From JACDHG01 sp963811585 (GTDB lineage: Bacteria; Actinomycetota; Actinomycetes; Propionibacteriales; Nocardioidaceae), in the NCBI GenBank assembly GCA_963811585.1, contig CAWERR010000009.1, forward strand, positions 186,001 to 250,000: a DNA stretch of 64,000 nucleotides. Reading direction: 5' to 3'. The notes below the pieces were generated by a model that was not told the origin of the DNA, did not search any database, and worked only from the letters and a program-made list of their open reading frames with translations. The position numbers and the translations under genes are program-made. Below, one piece after another: positions 18,665 through 26,335 of this stretch (position 1 is the stretch's first letter; each line of letters begins with the position of its first letter).

Positions 18665-19315
18665 TCAGACGCCTGCTGGGTGCTGGCCCGTCACCAGGAA
18701 CACGATCCTGCGGGCCATGGATACGGCGTGGTCACCGATCCGCTCGTAGTAGCGGCCGAGCAAGGCCATGTCGATGGCCGGCTCGACGCCCTGGTCCCAG
18801 ACGTCGCTCAGCAGAGTGCGGAACATCAGGCGACGAAGCCGGTCCATGTCGTCGTCGGCGATCTCGAGCTGGCGAGCAGCCTCGACATCGCGGGTTTCGA
18901 CGATCTCGGCGGCCGCAAGGATCATCTCGTCGGCGGTCCTGGCCATGTCCTTGATGGTGGGGATCAGTATCAGCGGCACTGCGCGCGTGGGGTAGCGCAT
19001 CCGGGCCACCTTGGCGACGTGCACGGACAGGTCGCCCATCCGCTCGAGGTCCGCGACCATCCGCAACGACGCCACGAGCATCCGCAGGTCGCCCGCCACA
19101 GGTGACTGACGCGCGAGGATGTCAAAGCTCTCCTCCTCGATCCGCTCTCGCGCCTCGTCGATCGCGAGGTCACCGCTGATCACCGCTTCGGCGGCGGACA
19201 CGTCGGCGTCTAACAGGGCTTGGGTGGCGGTGGACAGCGCGGCACGAACGCCGCCGGCCATCGCCACGAGTTCGTTGAGGATGCTGTCGAGCTGCTGCTG
19301 ATACTGGTCACGCAT
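18665..19315 (-). CDS. phoU: Phosphate-signalling regulator PhoU
   Basis: This 216-aa protein has two PhoU helical-bundle repeats (MRDQYQQQLDSILNELVAM; LRMVADLERMGDLSVHVAK). The second repeat carries the matching RYYERIGDHAVSMARRIVFL metal-binding motif. PhoU connects the Pst transporter to the sensor kinase and damps the phosphate response. It is divergent from senX3, 133 bp away, which fits the known partnership. The start at 19315 gives the family-length protein. Confidence 0.95.
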   Translation of the reverse strand: MRDQYQQQLDSILNELVAMAGGVRAALSTATQALLDADVSAAEAVISGDLAIDEARERIEEESFDILARQSPVAGDLRMLVASLRMVADLERMGDLSVHVAKVARMRYPTRAVPLILIPTIKDMARTADEMILAAAEIVETRDVEAARQLEIADDDMDRLRRLMFRTLLSDVWDQGVEPAIDMALLGRYYERIGDHAVSMARRIVFLVTGQHPAGV

Positions 19316-19436
19316 GCCCTGACGGTAGAGCGGCGCGGTAACGCGTCGGCGACGGCCGGTGAACGTGGCATGAACAGTGTCGTAAACCACGGGCTCGCCG
19401 GCAGCCATACCGCCAGGTCGTGGCTGGCTGGCTGCG

Positions 19437-19442
19437 TACGAT
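19437..19442 (+). promoter_or_regulatory. -10 hexamer of senX3-regX3
   Basis: TACGAT is followed by CAGAGT and the ATG at 19449, so the senX3 mRNA is probably leaderless. Confidence 0.55.
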
Positions 19443-19448
19443 CAGAGT

Positions 19449-20651
19449 ATGGATTCCTCGACCGCAGCCATCCTCGGTGGCCTTGTGGGTGCCGTCTTCG
19501 GTGCGGTGACGATCCTGGCGTTCCGGCTGAGTGAGCGCGACCAGGGTCGCACGGAGACCTCCCCGGTCGAGCCCGCCGTTCCCGCCGGCGTAGCTGCTGT
19601 CCTGTCGGTGCTGCGGTCGTCCGCCCTCGTGGTCGGTGCCGACGACACTGTCCTGAAGGCCAGTGCGCCGGCGCACGTCATGGGACTAGTCCGCGGCACA
19701 GCGGTGGCGGTCGACGACCTATTGGATCTCGTGCGCCAGGTACGTCGCGACGGCCAGATCCGCGAGGCCGACCTCGTGCTCAGCCCACGGCGTGGCCGGT
19801 CCCTCCAGGTGGCGGCCCGGGTGGCGCCGCTGGGAAGCCGGCTGATTCTCGTCCTGGTGGAGGATCGCACTCGCGAGCGCCGCGTCGAGGCGATCCGGCG
19901 TGACTTCGTGGCCAACGTGAGCCACGAGCTCAAGACGCCCGTCGGCGCCCTGAACGTGCTCGCTGAGGCAGTGGGTGAGGCAGCGGAGGACCCGGAGGCG
20001 GTGCAGCGGTTCTCCGCGCGGATGCGCACCGAGAGCGAACGTCTGACCCGGCTCGTGCAGCAGATCATCGAGCTCTCGCGGTTGCAGGGCGACGACCCGC
20101 TCGGTGAGGCCGATGTGGTGACCGTCGACGCCATCGTCGAGGGCGCCATGGACAGAGTCCGGGTCGACGCAATGGACAACGGCGTGGACCTCACCTATGT
20201 CGCCGACGGCGGCCTCGCTGTGCTGGGCAATCAGGAGGAGCTGGTCGTGGCGGTTGGCAACCTCATCGAGAACGCCGTGGCCTACAGCGATGCCGGTGAC
20301 CGGGTCGCGGTGTCCGCGCGACGACGGGGAGACATGGTGGATGTGGTGGTCTCCGACCATGGTGTCGGCATACCGGCTGCTGAGATCGACCGCATCTTCG
20401 AGCGCTTCTACCGGGTCGACCCGGCCCGTGCCCGTGCCACCGGCGGCACCGGACTCGGGTTGTCGATCGTCAAGCACATCGCCGCTACTCATGGCGGCGA
20501 GGCCAGCGTGTGGAGCGTCGAAGGGGAAGGGTCGACGTTCACGCTCACCCTCCCGGCCGCCGAGCTACGGCCGCCGGCAAGCATGCCCCGCCAGATCAAC
20601 CGGGCGGCCGCGGCTCCATCCCTGTCCCTCACTGAGGAGGACGCCTCGTGA
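19449..20651 (+). CDS. senX3: Phosphate-sensing histidine kinase
   Basis: This 400-aa sensor kinase has one N-terminal membrane segment (ILGGLVGAVFGAVTILAF), a PAS-like linker, HisKA with DFVANVSHELKTPVGALNV (His acceptor), then the HATPase N-box (NLIENAVAYSD), G1 (VSDHGVGIP) and G2 (GGTGLGLSIVKHI). It pairs with the next gene through a 4-bp overlap (GTGA). Mycobacterial SenX3 with RegX3 activates pst genes under phosphate limitation. The divergent phoU supports the same role. Confidence 0.93.
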   Translation: MDSSTAAILGGLVGAVFGAVTILAFRLSERDQGRTETSPVEPAVPAGVAAVLSVLRSSALVVGADDTVLKASAPAHVMGLVRGTAVAVDDLLDLVRQVRRDGQIREADLVLSPRRGRSLQVAARVAPLGSRLILVLVEDRTRERRVEAIRRDFVANVSHELKTPVGALNVLAEAVGEAAEDPEAVQRFSARMRTESERLTRLVQQIIELSRLQGDDPLGEADVVTVDAIVEGAMDRVRVDAMDNGVDLTYVADGGLAVLGNQEELVVAVGNLIENAVAYSDAGDRVAVSARRRGDMVDVVVSDHGVGIPAAEIDRIFERFYRVDPARARATGGTGLGLSIVKHIAATHGGEASVWSVEGEGSTFTLTLPAAELRPPASMPRQINRAAAAPSLSLTEEDAS

Positions 20652-21331
20652 CCCGAGTGCTCGTGGTCGAGGACGAAGAGAGTTACAGCGATGCCCTCGC
20701 GTACGTACTCCGCAAGGAGGGGTTCGACGTGGCGCTCGCCAATACCGGGCCACAGGCGATCGAGGAGTTCGCCCGCAACGGCGCCGACATCGTCCTGCTC
20801 GACCTGATGCTCCCCGGCCTGCCCGGCACCGAGGTCTGCCGCCAGCTGCGGCAGATGTCGGCCGTGCCCGTGATCATGGTGAGCGCCAAGGACGCCGAGG
20901 TCGACAAGGTCGTCGGCCTCGAGCTCGGCGCCGACGACTACGTCACCAAGCCCTACAGCCCGCGTGAGCTCGTCGCCCGCATCCGGGCGGTGCTACGCCG
21001 GGGGCAGGAGCCCGAGCTCGTCCCGGCGACGCTCGAGGCAGGCGGGGTCCGGATGGACACCGAGCGGCATGTCGTCACGGTGGCTGGGGCCGAAGTGCGG
21101 CTTCCGCTCAAGGAGTTCGAGCTGCTCGAGTTGTTCCTGCGCAACGTGGGCCGGGTACTCACCAGAGGTCAGCTGATCGACCGGGTCTGGGGAGCCGACT
21201 ACGTCGGAGACACCAAGACACTCGACGTCCACGTGAAGCGGCTGCGCTCGAAGATCGAGCCCGACCCCACCAACCCACGCCACTTGGTGACGGTGCGCGG
21301 GCTGGGTTACAAGTACGAAGGTCCGGGCTGA
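20648..21331 (+). CDS. regX3: Phosphate response regulator, OmpR/PhoB family
   Basis: This 227-aa regulator has a receiver domain (VLVVEDEESYSDALAYVLR acidic pocket; phospho-acceptor Asp in IVLLDLMLPGLPG; switch VSAKDAEVDKV; Lys in TKPYSPRELVAR) and a C-terminal winged helix (PLKEFELLELFLRNVGRVL, LDVHVKRLRSKIEPDP). Length and order match RegX3. The GTG start overlaps the senX3 stop. Confidence 0.95.
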   Translation: MTRVLVVEDEESYSDALAYVLRKEGFDVALANTGPQAIEEFARNGADIVLLDLMLPGLPGTEVCRQLRQMSAVPVIMVSAKDAEVDKVVGLELGADDYVTKPYSPRELVARIRAVLRRGQEPELVPATLEAGGVRMDTERHVVTVAGAEVRLPLKEFELLELFLRNVGRVLTRGQLIDRVWGADYVGDTKTLDVHVKRLRSKIEPDPTNPRHLVTVRGLGYKYEGPG

Positions 21332-21350
21332 CCTAGCCTGCCGGGAAGTG

Positions 21351-21902
21351 TCAGCCGGACGCCTCAGCGTCGACGGGGCCAACGGTCACCTCGGCATAGT
21401 CCGGTCCGTCCGACGAGGCGACCGGGACCTCGACCGTGACCGGCGCGGCCTGCTCGAACTCGAACGTCAGAGTGACGAGGCCCCCTGGGATGACGGTCTC
21501 TCCGGTCACCCGGAGTGCACCGCTGTGGGCGGTCTGCTCGGCAGTGTGTGGGGCGAGCTCGATGCCTTCGGTCGGCATCGGAGCCACCTGGACTTCGTCG
21601 CCATCGCCCGTCTCGGCCGTCAACGAGACGAGGGAGTCGGGTTCGTCTGCCTGGTTGATGAGCGCTGAGACGACGGTGCCGTTTCCCTCGTCGTCGGCGA
21701 CCACGAGGGCGTTGACGACGTACACCTCGCTGCTGCGGACTGTCACGCCCTCGGCCGGCTGGTACGGCTGCTGAGTTTGAGCGTCAGTGCCGGCGCCACA
21801 GCCGGAAAGGATGGGCAACGCGAGCATCAGGAGCGCCGCGGGGGCGAGTGCGCGCAGCGCCGCACCACGGTGTCGGGCCGGTGTGAATGCGTTGGTCACC
21901 AC
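21351..21902 (-). CDS. Secreted lipoprotein, function unknown
   Basis: This 183-aa exported lipoprotein has the signal sequence ALRALAPAALLMLALPILSG and the lipobox LSGC, followed by a low-complexity linker (GAGTDAQTQQPYQPA). The mature part is an all-beta domain resembling copper-chaperone or DUF461-like folds: RSSEVYVVNALVVADDE, GGLVTLTFEFEQAAPVTVEV. Comparable lipoproteins lie beside regX3 in related genomes. GTG at 21902, or the one at 21899, is the start; GGGAGGA precedes it. Convergent with regX3. Confidence 0.8.
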   Translation of the reverse strand: MVTNAFTPARHRGAALRALAPAALLMLALPILSGCGAGTDAQTQQPYQPAEGVTVRSSEVYVVNALVVADDEGNGTVVSALINQADEPDSLVSLTAETGDGDEVQVAPMPTEGIELAPHTAEQTAHSGALRVTGETVIPGGLVTLTFEFEQAAPVTVEVPVASSDGPDYAEVTVGPVDAEASG

Positions 21903-22144
21903 GATGGGTCGGTCCTCCCTGCCGCGCAGCCGCGGGGTCGCTCTCAGACGCCGCGGTTTCAGGCGTCGAGCCGCTGCGGGGCTCAGCGTATCCAAGCCGC
22001 CGCGCGAATAGCGAGATCGGTGGGCTCGCGGACGCCTGACTTGGCCACACAGCACCCGCGACAGGCACGAGATTCGCCGTTTGTCAAGCCCGAATCAATG
22101 CTCTGACCTGGGCAAACACAGTTCCGACCCGCCCCCTGACGTGG

Positions 22145-22150
22145 TATCCT
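22145..22150 (+). promoter_or_regulatory. -10 box of carD
   Basis: TATCCT lies 29 bp before the carD ATG. A -35-like TTCCGA is 17 bp further up. GGAAAGGGG is the ribosome-binding site. Confidence 0.45.
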
Positions 22151-22178
22151 AGAGGTCCTGGAAAGGGGTAGCTGACAC

Positions 22179-22664
22179 ATGACTTTTACGGTCGGCGAAA
22201 CGGTGGTGTATCCCAATCACGGAGCCGCTGTCATCGAAGATATTGAAACCCGTCAGATCAAAGGTGAGGACAAGCTTTATCTCGTCCTCCGCATTGTCGC
22301 CCAGAACGATCTCGTAGTTCGCGTCCCGGCCTGCAACCTCGATCTCGTGGGTGTCCGCGACGTCGTCGATGCCGATGGCCTCGAGCGAGTCTTCGACGTT
22401 CTGCGAGCAGAGCACACCGAAGAGCCGACGAACTGGTCACGTCGTTACAAGGCCAACCTGGAGAAGCTGCACTCCGGCGACGTCATGAAGGTCGCCGAGG
22501 TCGTGCGCGACCTGTGGCGCCGCGAGCGTGAGCGCGGCCTGTCAGCTGGAGAGAAGCGGATGCTGGCCAAGGCGCGTCAGATCCTCGTCTCCGAGCTCGC
22601 GCTGGCTGAGCACACCAACGAAGACAAGGCCGAGACGATTCTCGACGAGGTCCTGGCTTCCTGA
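22179..22664 (+). CDS. carD: CarD-family RNA polymerase-binding regulator
   Basis: CarD binds the RNA polymerase beta subunit and stabilises the open complex, mainly at rRNA promoters; it is essential in mycobacteria. The 161-aa protein has the Tudor-like RNAP-interaction domain (FTVGETVVYPNHGAAVIEDI) and the C-terminal helical DNA-binding domain (KVAEVVRDLWRRERERGLS, MLAKARQILVSELALAE). The first 100 bases are less GC-rich than the surroundings, as often seen in highly expressed genes. A terminator follows directly. Confidence 0.96.
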   Translation: MTFTVGETVVYPNHGAAVIEDIETRQIKGEDKLYLVLRIVAQNDLVVRVPACNLDLVGVRDVVDADGLERVFDVLRAEHTEEPTNWSRRYKANLEKLHSGDVMKVAEVVRDLWRRERERGLSAGEKRMLAKARQILVSELALAEHTNEDKAETILDEVLAS

Positions 22665-22674
22665 GTCAGAGCAG

Positions 22675-22695
22675 GTCCCGCCCTCGGCGGGGCCT
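22675..22695 (+). terminator. Intrinsic terminator after carD
   Basis: GGTCCCGCC, loop CTC and GGCGGGGCC form a 9-bp stem with one G-U pair, followed by TTGTT. It starts 10 bp after the carD stop, separating carD from the IspD-like gene. Confidence 0.7.
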
Positions 22696-22736
22696 TGTTC
22701 GTCTCCTGGTGCGGCCTTTTCCTCGCTGGAGTTCGT

Positions 22737-23369
22737 ATGTCGTCGGTGCTCGGCCTCGTTCCTGTCATCGGCCGCGAGCCGTTGGTGCACCGTCTCTGCC
22801 CCTCCGCGCCCCTCTACGCCCAGGCGGTGGCGGCAGTCGCTGCCTTGGGTCACCCCACCGTGGTGACTGGAAACGTCCCGCTGCCGCCGGGGCCCTGGTC
22901 GCAGTCCCCTGACCACGACGTCGTGGAGCTGCCCGAGGGTGACAGCACGCTCCGGTCGGCGGCAGCCACAGCGGACTGCATCGTCATCCATGACCCGCTG
23001 TGCCCACTGGTCACTTCAGACTTCATCCGTCGGGTGGTGGCGGCAGCCGCGGGCGCTCCCGCAATCTCTGTGCGCCCGGTCATCGACACGGTGAAGGGCA
23101 CGTCGAGTGGGGTCGTCACAGGCACGGTTGACCGCGAGACCTTGCGGATCGTCACCTCACCCGTCGTGCTCGACCCGGCGTCCTTCGCGGCGATCCCCGA
23201 CCTCAGCGTCGCGCTGCGCGACCTCGGCGCGCTCACCCACTGGCTGCGAGAGCGAGCGGGCGTCACCTTGGTGATGGCCCCGTCTGCGGGCAGGCGGATC
23301 GAGGACGACTCCGCACTCGAGCTGATGACGTCGATGGGCGCGGTGGGACACCAGATCAGCGAACCCTGA
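22737..23369 (+). CDS. Degenerate IspD-like cytidylyltransferase paralogue
   Basis: This 210-aa protein aligns by eye with IspD but has lost the N-terminal nucleotide loop (no AAGxGxRM). It reads HDPLCP at residues 85-90 where IspD has HDAARP, so the catalytic-region Arg is missing. It keeps the beta-arm motifs: RPVIDTVK (residues 113-120) and GTVDRETLR (129-137), equivalent to the segments with Thr140 and Arg157 of E. coli IspD. Those residues reach into the partner subunit's active site. The neighbouring true IspD lacks exactly these, so this may be a heterodimer partner. It ends inside a hairpin shared with ispD. Confidence 0.7.
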   Translation: MSSVLGLVPVIGREPLVHRLCPSAPLYAQAVAAVAALGHPTVVTGNVPLPPGPWSQSPDHDVVELPEGDSTLRSAAATADCIVIHDPLCPLVTSDFIRRVVAAAAGAPAISVRPVIDTVKGTSSGVVTGTVDRETLRIVTSPVVLDPASFAAIPDLSVALRDLGALTHWLRERAGVTLVMAPSAGRRIEDDSALELMTSMGAVGHQISEP

Positions 23370-23389
23370 CGGCAGCGTTGCCGTCAGGG
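23364..23389. terminator. Bidirectional hairpin containing both stop codons
   Basis: CCCTGACGGCA, loop GCGT and TGCCGTCAGGG form a perfect 11-bp stem. It contains the TGA of the IspD-like gene (+) and the TGA of ispD (-), and is the only non-coding sequence between these convergent genes. Confidence 0.75.
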
Positions 23390-24121
23390 GTCGGTCGTCA
23401 AGTCGCGGCGTGCCTCAGCGAGCAGGTGTTCGGCGAGCAGCAGGTCCTCGGGAAACGTGATCTTGATGTTCCGGGCGGGTCCGTCGACGCAGCGCACGGC
23501 CAGATCCGTGTAGCGCTGGACGCAGCTCGCCGTGTCAGTCCCCGAAAAACCGTCGCGCTCGGCCTGCTCGTAGGCGGCGAGCAACGGCGCAGCCCGGAAC
23601 GCCTGGGGTGTCTGGACCACGACCAGGTCCTTGTCGACCACGCCGTTGCCGGGCTCGGTGAAGATGAGCGCCGGCTGCGGCCGGACAGGGATGGCTCCAC
23701 CGTGCCGGTGCGCCTTGTCGACCACCGTGGCGAACAGCTTGGTGCCGGCCAGCGGTCGTGCGGCATCGTGGATGACGACGACGTCGATTTCTCCACCGTC
23801 GATCCGGCTCGCCAGCGCCCGCAACGCATGCAGTTCCGACTCGTGGCGGGCCTTGCCGCCGACGATGACTCCCACGTCGAGATCGCCAACCTCGTCGGCG
23901 AGGGCACGCTCGGCCAACTGCCTGTCCTGCTCGGCCGTGACAAGCAGTCGGTACGTGATAGCGGGCACCGGGCCGGCCCAGCGAAACGACCAAGAGAACA
24001 CAGGGTGCCCGCCCAGCGGAAGAAACACCTTGCTGATCTGGTCCCCCATTCGTGAACTCGAGCCTGCCGCAAGCAGCACCAGCGCTGCCCGGGGCTGGCG
24101 GGAGTCAGTTTCGGGGGGCAC
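23384..24121 (-). CDS. ispD: 2-C-methyl-D-erythritol 4-phosphate cytidylyltransferase
   Basis: IspD makes CDP-ME in the MEP isoprenoid pathway. The 245-aa protein keeps the nucleotide loop LAAGSSSRMG with K31, GGKARHESE, VIHDAARPL, GTDTASC and NIKITFPEDL. In the beta-arm it has VRPQPALI where IspD has (R/V)DTxK, and VVDKDL where the arm Arg is expected in VDR. Both arm residues that normally serve the other subunit of the dimer are therefore replaced. The convergent paralogue at 22737 has them. GTG 24121 is the start, 14 nt downstream of ispF, so the operon order is ispF-ispD. Confidence 0.88.
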   Translation of the reverse strand: MPPETDSRQPRAALVLLAAGSSSRMGDQISKVFLPLGGHPVFSWSFRWAGPVPAITYRLLVTAEQDRQLAERALADEVGDLDVGVIVGGKARHESELHALRALASRIDGGEIDVVVIHDAARPLAGTKLFATVVDKAHRHGGAIPVRPQPALIFTEPGNGVVDKDLVVVQTPQAFRAAPLLAAYEQAERDGFSGTDTASCVQRYTDLAVRCVDGPARNIKITFPEDLLLAEHLLAEARRDLTTDP

Positions 24122-24135
24122 CCGCAGAGCCTAAT

Positions 24136-24618
24136 TCAGGCATAGACGAGGGCGGTCGCGATCGCCGCCAGGCCCTCTTCGCGCCCGGTGAGCCCGAGGC
24201 CGTCAGTCGTGGTGGCCGTGACCGTGACGCTCGCGCCACATGCCGCCGAGAGCACCTGCTCCGACTCGGCCCGCCGCGGGCCGAGTCGAGGCGTCGACCC
24301 GATCAGCTGCACGGCAACATTGCCGATCGTGACGCCGGCTTCGCCCAGCCGCCGGGCGGTCTCCGCAAGCAGGGCAACTCCGCTCGCCCCCTCCCACCGA
24401 GGGTCGGACGTCCCGAACTCGCTGCCGAGGTCGCCCATGCCTGCGGCCGAGAGCAGCGCATCGCACGCCGCGTGGGCGACGACGTCGCCGTCGGAGTGGC
24501 CCTCCAGCCCGGCACTGGCGCCGGGCCACTCGAGTCCGGCAACCCAGAGCGGTCGCCCCGCACGTAGCGGGTGTACGTCGCAGGCGATGCCAACCCGGGG
24601 CAATGGTCCATCGGTCAC
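24136..24618 (-). CDS. ispF: 2-C-methyl-D-erythritol 2,4-cyclodiphosphate synthase
   Basis: IspF cyclises CDP-ME-2-phosphate to MEcPP with release of CMP. It is 160 aa, with metal ligands in GIACDVHPLRAGRPL and GHSDGDVVAHAACDALL, NVAVQLIGSTPRL, and the C-terminal nucleotide loop TTTDGLGLTGREEG. The DG in that loop is usual for actinobacterial IspF as I recall it, so it is not a defect. The GTG at 24618 gives the standard N-terminus. First gene of the ispF-ispD pair. Confidence 0.94.
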   Translation of the reverse strand: MTDGPLPRVGIACDVHPLRAGRPLWVAGLEWPGASAGLEGHSDGDVVAHAACDALLSAAGMGDLGSEFGTSDPRWEGASGVALLAETARRLGEAGVTIGNVAVQLIGSTPRLGPRRAESEQVLSAACGASVTVTATTTDGLGLTGREEGLAAIATALVYA

Positions 24619-24718
24619 GCACCGATCATGTCAGCCCAGGCCGAACCGTCGGGTGACGAATAGGTGACATCGAGCCTCGATCCCTGGCATCTGCGGCTGT
24701 GTGAGGCACCATCGAGGT

Positions 24719-26269
24719 ATGACGACTACCCGCCGGCTTGGTGCGCTGCTCGGCGTGGTGTCTGCGTTGGCTGGCCTGGCGGTAGCCGAGCTGCTCAGCG
24801 GATACCTGCACCAACGGGTCTCGCCAGTGATCGCAGTGGCGGAGAGCATCATCGCGCTGACACCGGGCGCGATGATCGAGTTCGTCATCTCCCTGGTCGG
24901 CCAGAACGACAAGCCGTTGCTCATCGGGGTAACGCTGGTCGGGCTGCTCCTGGTGTCTGCAGGTGTCGGCATCCTCGCGTTCTGGTCGATCCCGGCTGCG
25001 GTCGGCGCGTTCGTGGTGATGGGTTTGGTGGCGGCGCTCGCCGTCGCAGACCGGCTCGTGTCGTCGTCAACGACGTACGTCCCTGTCGTCATCGGGACCG
25101 TCGTTTCCGTGGCCACGCTCGTACTCCTCGCGCCGCGGGCAATCGCCTCCCGCCCGCCGCCGCAGGCGTCAGCCCAAACGGGTGAAGAGCCCAGCTGGCG
25201 CGAGCACGACGCCTCGCGTCGACAGTTCCTGGCCCTGTCGGGCGCGATCGCGCTCACAGCGGTGTTTGCGGGGGGCGCAGGCCGCCTGCTTGCTCGCAGC
25301 CGTGCCGCAGTCGAGGCCGCGCGGCGCAAGCTCAGGCTGCCGGTTCGAGCCGTCCCGGCACCAGCCGACGTTGAGGTCGACGTCCGCGGAGTCGCGCCCT
25401 GGGTCACACCGCAGGCGCAGTTCTACCGCATCGACACCGCGCTGTCGGTGCCGCAGATCCTCCCCGACGACTGGGAGTTGCGGATCCACGGCATGGTCGA
25501 CAATGAGCTGACCCTGTCGTACCAAGATCTGCTGGAGCGGGGACTCGAACAGGCGTGGATCACCCTGTGCTGCGTGTCCAACGAGGTCGGCGGTGACCTG
25601 ATCTCCAACGCGTCCTGGTCGGGGGTGCGGATCGCCGACGTGCTGGCCGAGGCTGGGGTGCATCAGGACGCCGATGCCGTGCTGTCGACATCGCAGGACG
25701 GCTGGACGTGCGGTACGCCGCTCGCGGTCCTCACCGATGACCGCAACGCGCTGTTCGCCGTCGCCATGAACGGCGAGCCGCTGACTCCCGAGCATGGCTT
25801 CCCGGTCCGGATGGTGGTCCCGGGGCTGTTCGGCTACGTCTCCGCCACGAAATGGGTCGTCGACCTCGAGGTCAGTCGGTTCTCCGACTTCTCGGCGTTC
25901 TGGACAGACCGGGGCTGGTCGGCAGAGGGTCCGGTCAAGACGCAGTCGCGGATCGACGTACCCAAGCCTGGCGCCGATCTTGCCGCCGGTGATGTCGTCG
26001 TCGCGGGGATCGCCTGGGCGCAGCACACGGGAGTCGCGAAGGTCGAGGTGAGTATCGACAGCGGCGAGTGGGCTGAGGCGAAGCTCGCCGCCCATCCTTC
26101 GATCGACACCTGGCGGCAGTGGTCATACGTCTGGTCGGCGACCTCAGGCGAGCACGAGATCGCGGTGCGAGCAACCGACGCGTCCGGCTACACGCAGACC
26201 GGCGAGCGCGCTGACGTCATCCCGGACGGTGCGACGGGCTGGCACACGATCAGCGTCGACATCGGCTGA
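24719..26269 (+). CDS. Membrane-anchored molybdopterin oxidoreductase, sulfite-oxidase family
   Basis: In this 516-aa protein, about 150 N-terminal residues form four membrane helices (LGVVSALAGLAVAELLSG, LLIGVTLVGLLLVSAGVGIL and others). A second hydrophobic segment follows a basic HDASRRQFLALSG motif. The sulfite-oxidase/nitrate-reductase-like Mo domain comes next: Mo-ligand Cys in ITLCCVSNEVGGDLI, SWSGVRIADVL, EHGFPVRMVVPGLFGYVSAT. A Mo-co dimerisation domain closes the protein. The catalytic domain is likely outside the membrane. The substrate is unknown. Start 24719 is preceded by GAGG. Confidence 0.88.
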   Translation: MTTTRRLGALLGVVSALAGLAVAELLSGYLHQRVSPVIAVAESIIALTPGAMIEFVISLVGQNDKPLLIGVTLVGLLLVSAGVGILAFWSIPAAVGAFVVMGLVAALAVADRLVSSSTTYVPVVIGTVVSVATLVLLAPRAIASRPPPQASAQTGEEPSWREHDASRRQFLALSGAIALTAVFAGGAGRLLARSRAAVEAARRKLRLPVRAVPAPADVEVDVRGVAPWVTPQAQFYRIDTALSVPQILPDDWELRIHGMVDNELTLSYQDLLERGLEQAWITLCCVSNEVGGDLISNASWSGVRIADVLAEAGVHQDADAVLSTSQDGWTCGTPLAVLTDDRNALFAVAMNGEPLTPEHGFPVRMVVPGLFGYVSATKWVVDLEVSRFSDFSAFWTDRGWSAEGPVKTQSRIDVPKPGADLAAGDVVVAGIAWAQHTGVAKVEVSIDSGEWAEAKLAAHPSIDTWRQWSYVWSATSGEHEIAVRATDASGYTQTGERADVIPDGATGWHTISVDIG

Positions 26270-26335
26270 GGGCCGGGCTCAGGCGGGATCGTTGGAGGTG
26301 CCGCAGGCCGAGGCTAGTTGGCAGACCGGACGTCG

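Noticed and set aside
24136..24618. IspF with DG instead of EK in the nucleotide loop as a defect
   Set aside because: TTTDGLGLTGR is, as far as I recall, the normal actinobacterial form; metal ligands are intact.
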